Below are positions 46,926 to 56,072 of a stretch of DNA of 64,000 bases, in pieces. Position 1 is the first letter of the stretch, and every line of letters starts with the position of its first letter. A program made the position numbers and the translations under genes. This DNA is from Rhizomicrobium electricum. Its GTDB lineage: Bacteria > Pseudomonadota > Alphaproteobacteria > Micropepsales > Micropepsaceae. Below the pieces are notes generated by a model, which was not told where the DNA came from, made no database searches, and was given only the letters and a program-made list of their open reading frames with translations. The stretch lies in assembly GCF_011762045.1 (NCBI RefSeq), contig NZ_JAASQS010000005.1, positions 1-64,000 of the forward strand, in the 5' to 3' direction.

Positions 46926-47390
46926 ATGGCGCGCCCCAACACCTTCATCAACCGCTTCCGCTACACGATCCTCGCGGTGCTGGTCGTCCTGACGATCGGC
47001 TACGGCTATTACCTTTATCGCCTCTACGTGCCGTCCGCCCCGCCCGCGCCGCCGCCATCGATTCCGGTCGCCGTGCTGGCCGACGGATCGGTGAAGATCG
47101 ATGGCGTCACTTATGCCAACGTCGCCACGCTGAAGCCGAAGATCGCCGAGATCGAAAAAGCTCATCCCGGCGCCGGCTATTCGATCAACGCCCCGCGCGG
47201 CCAGGACTTCAAGGGCATCGCGATGGCCGTCGTGCTGCTGCAACAGAGCGGCGCCAAGACGGTGTGGGTCATCAACGAGCCACAGAAGAAAAGTGAATAC
47301 ATCAACGGCCCGAAGATCAAGAATGCCGTCGATCCCGAACCGAAGGCCGGTTTCATCACCGAGCCGAGGAATTCCGACGACAAGAAATAA
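46926..47390 (+). CDS. ExbD/TolR-like periplasmic domain protein
   Basis: A 154-residue protein with one N-terminal membrane helix (YTILAVLVVLTIGYGYYLY), a proline-rich linker (APPAPPPSIPV) and a periplasmic domain with the ExbD/TolR pattern: IPVAVLADGSVKIDGVTYAN, LKPKIAEIEKAHPGAGYSIN and FKGIAMAVVLLQQSGAKTVW. The aspartate that ExbD/TolR carry in the membrane helix is absent, and no exbB or tolQ is nearby, so it is unlikely to be a motor subunit. Its role is unknown. Confidence 0.65.
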   Translation: MARPNTFINRFRYTILAVLVVLTIGYGYYLYRLYVPSAPPAPPPSIPVAVLADGSVKIDGVTYANVATLKPKIAEIEKAHPGAGYSINAPRGQDFKGIAMAVVLLQQSGAKTVWVINEPQKKSEYINGPKIKNAVDPEPKAGFITEPRNSDDKK

Positions 47391-47400
47391 TTACTCCAAT

Positions 47401-47495
47401 TCGTCATGGCCGGGCTTGACCCGGCCATCCATGCTTCCATCCGGCAGTGTGCCTGCGTTGCGATGGATGGCCGGCTCGGAGGCCGGCCATGACGA
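47401..47495. repeat. Intergenic palindrome of the GTCATGGCCGG type
   Basis: TCGTCATGGCCGG (47401-47413) pairs with CCGGCCATGACGA (47483-47495), and inside it CCGGCCATCCAT (47421-47432) pairs with ATGGATGGCCGG (47463-47474). The nested hairpin lies between convergent genes. Repeats of this type are common in Alphaproteobacteria and may also stop transcription. Confidence 0.75.
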
Positions 47496-47504
47496 GTGAA
47501 CCTT

Positions 47505-49028
47505 CTACGGATGCTCCCGCCAGAATTGCAGTCGCGGCGCATCGGTGTCGCGCGCTTCGCCGGTTTTCGGTCCGAAGATCATCCGCTGCCCCGCCGGCTG
47601 ATATGCCGTCCAGTGCGGCAGGCCTGAGCCGTTGGGATCACCATTCGCCGCAAACGCCGCCCACGCCGACGACATGATATCGGCGACGCGATCGTCCGCC
47701 GCCGAGGGTTTCCAGCCGGGCATGATGCCGGGATGGCCGAACGCATACGGGATTTCGCCCGAGTGGAAGGCGCCGACGTATTTGCCCATGAAGTCCTTGC
47801 CGAACCAGTCCGCCGGTATCGGCGGTACCTGATCGAAGCGATAGAGGAAAACCGGCGCGTGACCGGTACGGGTTTGCGCCACCGCCCAGCTCCAAGTCGG
47901 GACGTTCATGACCATGTCGCCCGCGAAACGGGCCCGCGCTTCGGCTTCCGGCGGCGGATAGAACGCGGCCGCGGCCGGCGCCGCCGCCCCGAAACGCTTC
48001 TGCAGCGCGGTCGCCAGAGTGTCGGTCCCGAGCACGCCTGCGAACAGGATGCCCTCGTCCGCGTTCCAGCCGGTGAGAAGCGGCACGTCGTTCTGCTTGC
48101 CGGCCGCGAAGATGTCCGCCGCCGATGCGGGCATCATCCAGCCATCGATGGTCGGTCCGAAATCCCAATTGCCGTCGGGCGCCAGGACCAGCGCCAGGAT
48201 TTCCGCCGACGAGCGCCGGCGCAGCGCCGCAATGCCCTTGCCGTCCATCGCCTTGGTGAAGGCAAGTCCCTTGGCCTCGGCCTGGGCCAGCGTGTCGTCC
48301 GCCATGGTGCCGAAGGCGGCGCCGCTCTCCCCGATGGCGCGGTGGAACAATCCGGCTGCCCGCGGCGTCGCCATCAACCGGCTGACCGCGTCGGACCCGG
48401 CGGATTCACCGGCAATGGTGACTCGGCCCGGATCGCCGCCGAACGCCGCGATGTTCCGCTTCACCCATTGCAGCGCCGCGATCATGTCCATCATCGCGTA
48501 ATTGCCGCTGGCGTGGTGCTCGGATTCCGCTGTCAGATCCGGATGCGCCATGAAGCCGAATACGCCGAGGCGATAATTGATGGTGACGACCACCACGCCT
48601 TTCTTCGCCAGCACAGTGCCGTCGTGCCGTGGTTCGCTGCCATAGCCGGCGCGATAGCCGCCGCCGTGGATCCACACGATCACCGGCCGCGCCTCGCCCG
48701 CCTTCGTGGCGGTCCAGACATTGAGATACAGGCAGTCTTCCGACATCGCCGGAGCGAACGGATCGATGTCGCGATAGAGCTTGGGTTGCAGGCAGTTGGG
48801 CGCGTATTCGCTGGTGCTGCGGACGCCCTGCCAGACCTCGACCGGTGCCGGGGCGCGCCACCTCCGTTCGCCAACCGGCGGAGCGGCATACGGAAGGCCC
48901 TTGAACACCCGGACCCCGTTCGAAGCGGCCGGTACCGCCACCTTGCCGCCGTCGATGGCGACGGTTTCTTGCGCAGAGGCCGCGGCGACCATCATGGCGA
49001 AGGCACACAAAAGCAGACACGCGCGCAT
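47505..49028 (-). CDS. Exported type B carboxylesterase
   Basis: A 507-residue alpha/beta hydrolase with a signal peptide (LLLCAFAMMVAAASAQ). Typical motifs: VFKGLPYAAPPVGERRWRAP, SEDCLYLNVWTA, PVIVWIHGGGYRAGYGSEP (oxyanion loop) and the nucleophile elbow GESAGSDAVSRL. The probable acid is the glutamate in GWNADEGILF and the histidine is in SGEIPYAFGH. It is expected to hydrolyse ester bonds outside the cytoplasm; the substrate is unknown. A TetR-family gene lies 87 bases upstream on the same strand and may regulate it. Confidence 0.93.
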   Translation of the reverse strand: MRACLLLCAFAMMVAAASAQETVAIDGGKVAVPAASNGVRVFKGLPYAAPPVGERRWRAPAPVEVWQGVRSTSEYAPNCLQPKLYRDIDPFAPAMSEDCLYLNVWTATKAGEARPVIVWIHGGGYRAGYGSEPRHDGTVLAKKGVVVVTINYRLGVFGFMAHPDLTAESEHHASGNYAMMDMIAALQWVKRNIAAFGGDPGRVTIAGESAGSDAVSRLMATPRAAGLFHRAIGESGAAFGTMADDTLAQAEAKGLAFTKAMDGKGIAALRRRSSAEILALVLAPDGNWDFGPTIDGWMMPASAADIFAAGKQNDVPLLTGWNADEGILFAGVLGTDTLATALQKRFGAAAPAAAAFYPPPEAEARARFAGDMVMNVPTWSWAVAQTRTGHAPVFLYRFDQVPPIPADWFGKDFMGKYVGAFHSGEIPYAFGHPGIMPGWKPSAADDRVADIMSSAWAAFAANGDPNGSGLPHWTAYQPAGQRMIFGPKTGEARDTDAPRLQFWREHP

Positions 49029-49115
49029 GGTAATCCCTCCCGTTTGCCGGGGACCTTACCACCGCGCTCGAGGCTGCGCGTAGAGGATCGCAGCCGCACG
49101 ACGCGAAATGCGCCG

Positions 49116-49706
49116 CTACTCCGGCCTCACCGTGAACAGGCTCCGCAGCAGGATCTCCGCGCGCGACGGCAGCACGTCGAGACCCGACCGGCGTTGGCCG
49201 AGATCGATCACGTTTTCGAGAACCAGCATCGCCAGACCGTGCACCGCCGCCCAGACCGCAAGGCCCAGAGCGGAATCGTGCAGCGCCCTGCCGATTTCGT
49301 CGCCGATCGCATCCGCAGATTCCGCAAGGGAAGGAAATGCCTCGCGGTTCGGCAATTGCGGTCCGAACATCAGCCGGGCCAAAGCGGGACGGCGCGCGAC
49401 GAAGCGCATGTACGCCGCTCCGACCGCCGCAACGCGATCGGCTTCGGCACCTTGCGTTGCCGCCGCCTCGACAATCTCCGCCTTGAGTTCCGCGAAGCCT
49501 TCCGAGGCCAATTCGACCAGCAGCGCCTCGTGATTGGGGAAATGCCGGTAAGGTGCGGCGTGACTGACGCCGGCGCGGCGCGCAACCGCCCTGAGGCTGA
49601 GGGCGCCTACCGATTCCTCTTCCAGTATGGCCCGCGCCGCGTCCAAAAGGGCGTTACGCAGGTCTCCGTGATGATACGGGCGTTTCGGCCCAGATCTGAC
49701 ATCCAT
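49116..49706 (-). CDS. TetR/AcrR-family transcriptional regulator (WHG-type C-terminus)
   Basis: About 196 residues from the ATG at 49706. The DNA-binding domain is clear (YHHGDLRNALLDAARAILEE, LSLRAVARRAGVSHAAPYRH, FPNHEALLVELASEGF). The C-terminal domain (AYMRFVARRPALARLMFGPQ, LAVWAAVHGLAMLVLEN) is of the WHG type. The ligand is unknown. It precedes the carboxylesterase gene in the same direction, and the emrB gene ends 227 bases upstream, so it could control either. Confidence 0.9.
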   Translation of the reverse strand: MDVRSGPKRPYHHGDLRNALLDAARAILEEESVGALSLRAVARRAGVSHAAPYRHFPNHEALLVELASEGFAELKAEIVEAAATQGAEADRVAAVGAAYMRFVARRPALARLMFGPQLPNREAFPSLAESADAIGDEIGRALHDSALGLAVWAAVHGLAMLVLENVIDLGQRRSGLDVLPSRAEILLRSLFTVRPE

Positions 49707-49932
49707 GTGTGAACTTACCTTTGCCTCTGCGTCCGTGACGGGTGAACAGGGCGTTGGTTCCATCGCGGTGCGCCGAGGCGATACGATTCCGCCCGGCTGC
49801 TGCCGCATAAACGCTTAATACAATTCGAACGCTGCGCCTCGGGCAAAATTATGGCCAACCTCACCTGACGAACGGTTTTCGCCGTGACACCAACGAGACA
49901 AGAACGCGCGGCGCAAGTCAGGCGCGAACGTT

Positions 49933-51537
49933 TCATTCCGCGGGCTTCGGCACTGCGCCTTCCGGAGCGGATTCCCCTAATGATTGTTTTTCCTGGCGCG
50001 GCGCGCCGGTGAACGAGGGTCGGCGCATCATCCAGATCAGCGGGAACATCACCAGCGACAGCGCTGCCATGGCGAGAAAATCGTTCGCATAGGCATCGAT
50101 GGCCGCGCGGACGCCGATCATGCCGTTCAAGGTCTGCTGCCCTGTAGGAAGCTGCAGATTCATGTAGAGGGACTCGGCATTGACGGCGAGCCCCCGGTTG
50201 AACGGCGACGCAAACCGGGTCAGGTCGGCGCGGATCGCCTGCATCGAGTCCGTCAGGATCATGACGCTGACCGATACGCCGATGGCGCTGCCGACGTTGC
50301 GGACCAGATTGGCGAAAGCACTACCGTCGGTGCGGAATTGCCCCGGCAGCGTGGCGAACGCCACGAGGTTGAGCGGCGAGAACACCATGCCGAAGCCGAA
50401 GCCCTGGATGATCGAGACCACCAGCAATTCGTTGAATGCGATCGACGGCGTCCACTGCGCCATTTGCCAAAGCGAAAACGACACACAAGCGGTGCCGACG
50501 CTCATCAGCACGCGCGGATCCCATTTGTTGCCGAACTTGCCGACCAGAAGCATCGCTGCAATGGTGCCGAAGCCGCGCGGGCCGAGCAGCAGACCGGTCT
50601 GCAACACGGTGTAGCCGCCGAGACTCTGCAGGTATGGCGGCATCAGCGCCGACGATGCCAGCAGCACCGCACCGACCACGAACATGACCACGCTCGACGA
50701 GGTGAAATTGCGGTCGCGGAACATCTTGCGCGGCAGGAACGGCTTCTCGGCCGTCACCATGTGCACCAGGAACAGGAACATCCCCAGCCCGGTGAGCACG
50801 GCGTAGATGACGATCTCGGTCGAACCGAACCAGTCCTGGGTGTTGCCGCGGTCGAGCATGAGCTGCAACGCGCCCATCGCCAGCGCAATGAAGCCGAAGC
50901 CGGACCAATCGAACTTCAACTCATCATTCCGGTGGGTGTCTTTGAACACCAGCCATAAGCCGATGGTCGCGGCAATGCCGAACGGCACGTTGACGTAGAA
51001 CACCCAGCGCCAGCTATAGGCATCGGTAAGGAAACCGCCGAGCGTCGGGCCCAAGATGGGGCCAAGCATGATACCGATGCCCCAGATGGCCATCACCTGG
51101 GCGCGTTTCTCGATCGGATAAAGATCGATCATCACCGCTTGGCTCAACGGCGCCAGCGCCGCGCCGAACACGCCTTGCAGCAGGCGAAAGACGACAATCT
51201 CGGTGAGGTCGGTCGCCGCGCCGCACAGCATCGAAGCGACCGTAAAACCCATCATCGAGACGAGCAGGATGTTCTTCTTGCCGAAACGCGCCGCCAGCCA
51301 GCCGACCGGCGCCGTCATCACCGCGGCGGCGACGATGTAGCTCGTCAGCACCCAGGTGATCTGGTCCTGCGAGGCCGATAGCGAGCCGCGCATGTAAGGC
51401 AATGCGACGTTGGCGATGGTCGTATCCAGCGCCTGCATCAGCGTGCCGGCCATGGAGCACATCACTACGATAATCAGTTGGGACTTCTCGTAGTGTTCGT
51501 GCCCATGGCCGTGTTGGACGGCGGAAGTACCTGCCAT
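49933..51537 (-). CDS. emrB: DHA2-family multidrug efflux transporter (EmrB-like)
   Basis: A 534-residue protein with about 14 membrane helices. DHA2 signatures: LDTTIANVALPYMRGSLSAS, SYIVAAAVMTAPVGWLAARF, RLLQGVFGAALAPLSQAVMI and GPTLGGFLTDAYSWRWVFYV (motif C). It starts with a histidine-rich segment (QHGHGHEHYEKS). It would export hydrophobic compounds by proton antiport, with the EmrA-like protein encoded 17 bases upstream and an outer-membrane channel not present here. Confidence 0.94.
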   Translation of the reverse strand: MAGTSAVQHGHGHEHYEKSQLIIVVMCSMAGTLMQALDTTIANVALPYMRGSLSASQDQITWVLTSYIVAAAVMTAPVGWLAARFGKKNILLVSMMGFTVASMLCGAATDLTEIVVFRLLQGVFGAALAPLSQAVMIDLYPIEKRAQVMAIWGIGIMLGPILGPTLGGFLTDAYSWRWVFYVNVPFGIAATIGLWLVFKDTHRNDELKFDWSGFGFIALAMGALQLMLDRGNTQDWFGSTEIVIYAVLTGLGMFLFLVHMVTAEKPFLPRKMFRDRNFTSSSVVMFVVGAVLLASSALMPPYLQSLGGYTVLQTGLLLGPRGFGTIAAMLLVGKFGNKWDPRVLMSVGTACVSFSLWQMAQWTPSIAFNELLVVSIIQGFGFGMVFSPLNLVAFATLPGQFRTDGSAFANLVRNVGSAIGVSVSVMILTDSMQAIRADLTRFASPFNRGLAVNAESLYMNLQLPTGQQTLNGMIGVRAAIDAYANDFLAMAALSLVMFPLIWMMRRPSFTGAPRQEKQSLGESAPEGAVPKPAE

Positions 51538-51554
51538 GTGTCAGCGATCCAGGT

Positions 51555-52706
51555 TCAGCGGTCCGAGAACATGCGGTGCCAACGGCGCATGCCGGTGTCG
51601 ATTTCGACGATGGCGCTCATGCCGGCGCGCAATTGCGGATCGTTCGGCCCGACCGTGCAATTGACCCGCACCGGAATACGCTGGACGACCTTGACCCAGT
51701 TCGACGACGCGTTTTCCGACGGCAGCGCCGAGAAGGCGGTCGCCGAAGCGCGGCTGATGGCGTTGACGCGGCAGTCCCAGGTCTTGCTCGGATAAGTGTC
51801 GATCGTCACCGACACCGGATTGCCGACCTTCACGTGGGTGAGATCGGTTTCCTTCATATTGGCTTCGATCCACAGATCGGTGTTGGAGACCAGGCCGACC
51901 GCACTGGTGGTCGAGAACGACGACAGCGCCGAGATCACCAGGGTACCGGGCTGCAGCGAATCCACTTCGGTGACGTCGCCTTCGAACGGCGCCCGCACGG
52001 TGGTGTGCGAGAGCTGACGCGCGGCTTCGTCGTACGTGGCCTTGGCCTGCATGAACGCGGGCGCCTGTTCCGGCGGCAGATTGGGATTGCCCACCAGTTT
52101 GGAAAGCTGGGTGGCCGCATTCTGCTTTAGCGACGCCAGTGTCGCCTGGGCCGAGGCTAAGGTCGAACGCGCCGTGTCCAGTGTCTGGGGCGCAATGGCG
52201 TTGGACTTGGCCAGCGCGATGTAGCGGCTGTAAGTCGACTGCGCCAGACGCACCTGGGCTTCCTGTGCGGCGACCTGTGCCTGCAAGCCCTGATAAGCGG
52301 CTTCCTCGGACAGAACCTCCTGGCGAGCCGCTTCCATGACCGCCTTGGCGTTAGCGAGCGTGATCTCGAAGGGGCGCGGATCGATCGTGAACAGCACGTC
52401 GCCCTTCTTCACGTGCTGGCCCTGGTGCACGTTGACGGTCTGGACGAGACCGGAGACGTCGGTCGTCACCATCAGCTTCTGGGCGCGAACATACGAGTCG
52501 TCGGTTCCGACATAACGGCCGCCGGTGAAATACACGAAGGTCGCGCCGACGATGACGATACCGGTGCCGAAGATCATCAGGACCCGGCGCAGCCGTGCCT
52601 TGTCTTCCCAAAGGTTGGTCAGCCACGTCCGGGCCCTGCCTCGGTGTTGCGCTGCGCCTTCGTAATAGGTTGCGTTCGATTGGGTGCGGGCGTCCATCTT
52701 ACTCAT
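51555..52706 (-). CDS. emrA: Membrane-fusion protein of the HlyD/EmrA family
   Basis: About 383 residues from the ATG at 52706, which overlaps the marR stop (ATGA). It has one membrane helix (VLMIFGTGIVIVGATFVYF), a lipoyl half (DDSYVRAQKLMVTTDVSGLV, HVKKGDVLFTIDPRPFE), a long coiled coil (AAYQGLQAQVAAQEAQVRLA) and the second half SHTTVRAPFEGDVTEVDSLQ. A beta-barrel part follows (LWIEANMKETDLTHVKVGNP). It bridges EmrB to the outer-membrane channel. The open frame extends upstream over the marR gene in another phase. Confidence 0.93.
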   Translation of the reverse strand: MSKMDARTQSNATYYEGAAQHRGRARTWLTNLWEDKARLRRVLMIFGTGIVIVGATFVYFTGGRYVGTDDSYVRAQKLMVTTDVSGLVQTVNVHQGQHVKKGDVLFTIDPRPFEITLANAKAVMEAARQEVLSEEAAYQGLQAQVAAQEAQVRLAQSTYSRYIALAKSNAIAPQTLDTARSTLASAQATLASLKQNAATQLSKLVGNPNLPPEQAPAFMQAKATYDEAARQLSHTTVRAPFEGDVTEVDSLQPGTLVISALSSFSTTSAVGLVSNTDLWIEANMKETDLTHVKVGNPVSVTIDTYPSKTWDCRVNAISRASATAFSALPSENASSNWVKVVQRIPVRVNCTVGPNDPQLRAGMSAIVEIDTGMRRWHRMFSDR

Positions 52707-53176
52707 TCTCCAGAAACCGCCGTTGCGGAGGCGGCCGCCGTGTCTGCGGATTCGCTCAAAATCTTTTCTTTGATCCTGAGCAGAACGCTCAGGGCCATGT
52801 TCCAGTCCTCGTCGGGAACGCCGTCGTGAAATCTGGCAATCCCGGCCGCCCGGTATTCGTCGATCTTCTCGATGATCGGGGCGGCGGCGTCGCGAAGATG
52901 CAGGCGGTGCATACGGCGGTCGGCCGGATCGGGCCGCCGCTCGACGAACCCTGCCGCTTCCAGACGGTCGATCACGCGCCCGACGGTGATGGGCTCGACC
53001 TCCAGGAGGGCGGCCAGCTCGGATTGCGACATGCCGGGGCGGCATTTCAGTTTCATCAACGCAACGCACTGGGCCCTGGTCATTCCCCAGGTCCGGGCGT
53101 GCTGGTCGAACCGGACCCGCATCAGGCGGGCCAGATCGTGCATTACGAAAGCAAGGTCTTGATCGTTCGGTTGCAT
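52703..53176 (-). CDS. MarR-family regulator of the efflux operon
   Basis: A 157-residue regulator that opens the marR-emrA-emrB operon. The winged helix-turn-helix reads WGMTRAQCVALMKLKCRPGM, LAALLEVEPITVGRVIDRLE, AGFVERRPDPADRRMHRLHL. It resembles EmrR/MprA-type repressors, which release DNA when an efflux substrate binds. A perfect palindrome 24 bases upstream (53200-53213) is a likely operator for autoregulation. The start of emrA overlaps its stop. Confidence 0.93.
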   Translation of the reverse strand: MQPNDQDLAFVMHDLARLMRVRFDQHARTWGMTRAQCVALMKLKCRPGMSQSELAALLEVEPITVGRVIDRLEAAGFVERRPDPADRRMHRLHLRDAAAPIIEKIDEYRAAGIARFHDGVPDEDWNMALSVLLRIKEKILSESADTAAASATAVSGE

Positions 53177-53199
53177 GGCTCTCCGTCCAGGCCAAACAA

Positions 53200-53213
53200 A
53201 TAAGCGTGCTTAT
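53200..53213. promoter_or_regulatory. Palindrome upstream of marR, probable MarR operator
   Basis: ATAAGC-GT-GCTTAT is a perfect dyad in an AT-rich promoter region, 24 bases before the marR start; a further ATAAGC lies at about 53230. Size and position suit a MarR-type repressor site. Confidence 0.55.
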
Positions 53214-53319
53214 AATAACAATCAAGATGATAAGCAGGGCTATTTTAAGGCACGTTTACGGCAGTAACGGCACAATCCCTGGTTTCAGGGTCAGTTTCCT
53301 CGCTTTCCGGCAAAACAAA

Positions 53320-53341
53320 GGGGCGGCCCGAAGACCGCCCC
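53320..53341 (-). terminator. Terminator of the oprP-pstS operon
   Basis: GGGGCGG pairs with CCGCCCC around an 8-base loop. On the minus strand the loop is TCTTCGGG and the stem is followed by a T-rich run (CTTTGTTTTG). It lies 31 bases behind the pstS stop. Confidence 0.8.
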
Positions 53342-53372
53342 TCCTCTGCACCCCAGCCGTAAGGCGGAAGTC

Positions 53373-54407
53373 TTACCAGCCCTGGATCTGCTTCCAGCTC
53401 GCTTCGATCGCCTGGGTGGCGTTCTGCGGCAGCGGGACGTAGTCGAGGCTGAGCGCGGCATTGCCGCCGTTCTTGTACGACCACTGGAAGAACTTCAGCA
53501 CTTCCTTCGTCGCGTTCACATCCTGCGGCTGCTTGTAGACCAGGATGTAGGTGGTCGCGGTGATCGGCCAGGCGGTGGCGCCGGGCTGGTCGACCAGGAT
53601 GATGTAGAAGCCGCTGTTGGCGGCACCGGCCCAATCCGCATTGGCAGCGGCGGCCTTGAAGGTATCGGCCGACGGAACAACGACCTTGTTGTCCTTGTTG
53701 ACCATGCGGGTGTGCTTCAGGTGGTTCTGCTTGGCATAGGCGAACTCGACATACCCGATCGAGCCCGAAGTCTGCGCCACGTTGCCGGCAACGCCTTCAT
53801 TGCCCTTGGCGCCGATGCCGACCGGCCAATCGACGGCGGTGGCCGCACCCACGCTGCCGGCCCACTCCTTGGAGACCCGCGCCAGATACGTCGTGAACAC
53901 GAACGACGTGCCCGAGGCGTCGGCGCGATGGACGACCGAGATCGCCTTGCCCGGCAGGTTCACGCCGGGGTTCAGCGCCTTGATCTTGGGATCGTCCCAG
54001 CGGCTGATCTTGCCGAGGAAGATATCGGCGAGCACTTCGCCGTTGAGGACGAGCTGACCGGCATTGACGCCCGGCACGTTGATCACCGGCACGACGCCGC
54101 CGATCACGGTCGGGAACTGGGCGAGACCGAACTTGTCGAGCTCGGCCTTCTTGAGCGGCGCATCGGTGGCGCCGAAGGTCACCGTCTTGGCCTTGATCTG
54201 GGCGATACCGCCGCCCGAGCCGATCGACTGATAGTTCAGGCCGACATGCGCCACGCCCTGATAGGCGCCGGCCCACTTGGCGTAGATCGGATACGGGAAG
54301 GATGCACCGGCGCCGTTGATATTGGCGGCCATGGCGCCCGTCGCGATCACGGCGGCGGCGGCAACGCCGGCGATGGCCGTGACGACGGATTTGAGAGAGA
54401 CGTTCAT
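53373..54407 (-). CDS. pstS: Phosphate-binding periplasmic protein PstS
   Basis: About 344 residues from the ATG at 54407, with signal peptide VVTAIAGVAAAAVIATGAMA. PstS features: INGAGASFPYPIYAKWAGAY, NYQSIGSGGGIAQIKAKTV, FGATDAPLKKAEL, HRADASGTSFVFTTYLARVS and NVAQTSGSIGYVEFAYAKQN, which line the phosphate pocket. pstC, pstA, pstB and phoU are not in the window. It follows the OprP-like porin after 22 bases, so uptake across both membranes is co-expressed, presumably under phosphate starvation. Confidence 0.95.
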   Translation of the reverse strand: MNVSLKSVVTAIAGVAAAAVIATGAMAANINGAGASFPYPIYAKWAGAYQGVAHVGLNYQSIGSGGGIAQIKAKTVTFGATDAPLKKAELDKFGLAQFPTVIGGVVPVINVPGVNAGQLVLNGEVLADIFLGKISRWDDPKIKALNPGVNLPGKAISVVHRADASGTSFVFTTYLARVSKEWAGSVGAATAVDWPVGIGAKGNEGVAGNVAQTSGSIGYVEFAYAKQNHLKHTRMVNKDNKVVVPSADTFKAAAANADWAGAANSGFYIILVDQPGATAWPITATTYILVYKQPQDVNATKEVLKFFQWSYKNGGNAALSLDYVPLPQNATQAIEASWKQIQGW

Positions 54408-54429
54408 GTGATTTCCTCTCGATGAACGA

Positions 54430-55983
54430 TTAGTTGGAGAACTGCAGGCGGATGCCGATGATGTTGAGGTCCTGACCGACTTGGGTCGTCCCGGCCGCCG
54501 CATTGAGCTTGTTCACGTGCACGATGGAATCGTGGAACTGGAGCTTCACTTCGTTGTTCAGGTACCAGTTGAGGCCGACATCGAAGACTCCTTCACGGCC
54601 GCCAGCAATACCATAAGTGGGGGTATCCCGGTACCAGTCGAGATTGGTGAAGCTGTAGCGCGCCACCAATTCCCAGGCGCCCCACGACTCGCCGTCGAAC
54701 GAGAACGGATTGGCGACCTTCGGCGAGCCGAAGCCGCCGATTTCGTTGTTGGTCGCATTGACGGCATAGGTCTTGGGCTCGCCGGTCAGCACCCACGAAC
54801 CTTCCAGGAAGTAGCCCGAGAAGTCGGGATGATCGGCGGTCTTGGTGACCGTGTTGAAGCGGTCGGTCTTGTAATAGATGTACTCGCCGCCGAGATAGAA
54901 GTTCTCGTAGTTCGCCGCCGCATGGCCGCCGATCAGGAAGCCGTGATGCGATACGAAGTTGCCGCCGCCGATGGCCGCGCCGATCAGGCGGGTGCCGTCG
55001 ACACGGATTTGCGGGCGGTCCTGCAGCGTGTAGGAATTCACATTGCCGCCGGTGCCGAGGATGGTGGCGTAATCGGCGCCGATGATCGCGTTCGACGGAC
55101 CGTCGTTCCAGAAGCGATACGACAGGTGCGACAGCAACTGGGTCTGCTCGTCGCCGCCGTTGCCGTGACCGGCCGCGGAGCCGCCCGGCGCGGTGGTCTT
55201 CGAACCGGTGAAGGCTGCCGTCCAGATCAAGTTGTCGCCCGGCAGGAAAAGATTTTCGTGCTGGAACGCCACTTCGATACCGCGGCGGGCATCGGCGCCG
55301 CCGAAGGTGTCGGTGGCAATGTTTTCGATTTCCGGACGCTCGAGGAACATCAACTGGCCCGACGACGTCGTGGCTTCGAGACCGAAGGCCGGCTCGATGA
55401 TGCCGACATTGACGCGGAAATGATCGATGCCGGTGTAGGCCACGCGGGCAATCGACATCGCCGGATCGCCGGATTCGGCACCGCCGCCGCCGCCGGCGTT
55501 ATAACGGAACTCGTACCAGAAATCCTTGAAGGCCTTGCCTTCGACGCCGAAGAAGCCGCGGCGGACGAGAGCGCCCGTCGACAGATCCTTGTACTGCGCC
55601 GTGCTGGTCGCCGGATCGTCCTGCAGGAACGCACCGAAGTCGATCTGCGCACGGACGCGGAAGGCCATCGAGAAGCGGCCGTCACCCGAGCTGATCACCG
55701 GCCGGCCGTTGTCGAACGACCAGGTGGCGTAGTTGAAATTCTGCTCCAGGGTCGACAGGCGGGTGTGTTCGCTCTGCGCCTTGGCTTCGTCGGCCTGCAT
55801 CGCGTCTTCCAGCGCCTGAATGCGGGCCGCGAGTTCCGTCGTGGTTGGGCCGGACTGGACCGCAGCCGCCGGAGCGGGCGCGGACGTAGCGTCCGACGAT
55901 TTCTTCGCGGCGTAACCGGCTTGCGCAGTCGCCACCAGCGCGATCGCTGCCACGCCTGCCAGTAAGGCTGACTTCCCCTTCAT
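54430..55983 (-). CDS. Phosphate-selective porin of the OprP/OprO family
   Basis: A 517-residue outer-membrane protein with signal peptide ALLAGVAAIALVATAQAGYA. A short coiled coil follows (LAARIQALEDAMQADEAKAQ). The barrel has OprP-family features: FSMAFRVRAQIDFGAFLQD, VRRGFFGVEGKAFKDFWYEF, RVNVGIIEPAFGLEATTSS and a C-terminal strand (NIIGIRLQFSN) with aromatic end. Arginine-rich loops in the family bind phosphate. Four phased Pho-box half-sites lie about 90 bases upstream. It is the first gene before pstS. Confidence 0.92.
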   Translation of the reverse strand: MKGKSALLAGVAAIALVATAQAGYAAKKSSDATSAPAPAAAVQSGPTTTELAARIQALEDAMQADEAKAQSEHTRLSTLEQNFNYATWSFDNGRPVISSGDGRFSMAFRVRAQIDFGAFLQDDPATSTAQYKDLSTGALVRRGFFGVEGKAFKDFWYEFRYNAGGGGGAESGDPAMSIARVAYTGIDHFRVNVGIIEPAFGLEATTSSGQLMFLERPEIENIATDTFGGADARRGIEVAFQHENLFLPGDNLIWTAAFTGSKTTAPGGSAAGHGNGGDEQTQLLSHLSYRFWNDGPSNAIIGADYATILGTGGNVNSYTLQDRPQIRVDGTRLIGAAIGGGNFVSHHGFLIGGHAAANYENFYLGGEYIYYKTDRFNTVTKTADHPDFSGYFLEGSWVLTGEPKTYAVNATNNEIGGFGSPKVANPFSFDGESWGAWELVARYSFTNLDWYRDTPTYGIAGGREGVFDVGLNWYLNNEVKLQFHDSIVHVNKLNAAAGTTQVGQDLNIIGIRLQFSN

Positions 55984-56072
55984 CGATACCTCTCTTGTTC
56001 ATCCCAGGGTAAAAAGCCGGCGTCGACCGCACGGCGTTCTTTTTGCCCGCGGGGAGCAATGACGGTTCGCCA

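Noticed and set aside
47733..49712. 659-codon open frame on the plus strand
   Set aside because: It is opposite the carboxylesterase and TetR genes; a shadow of high GC content.
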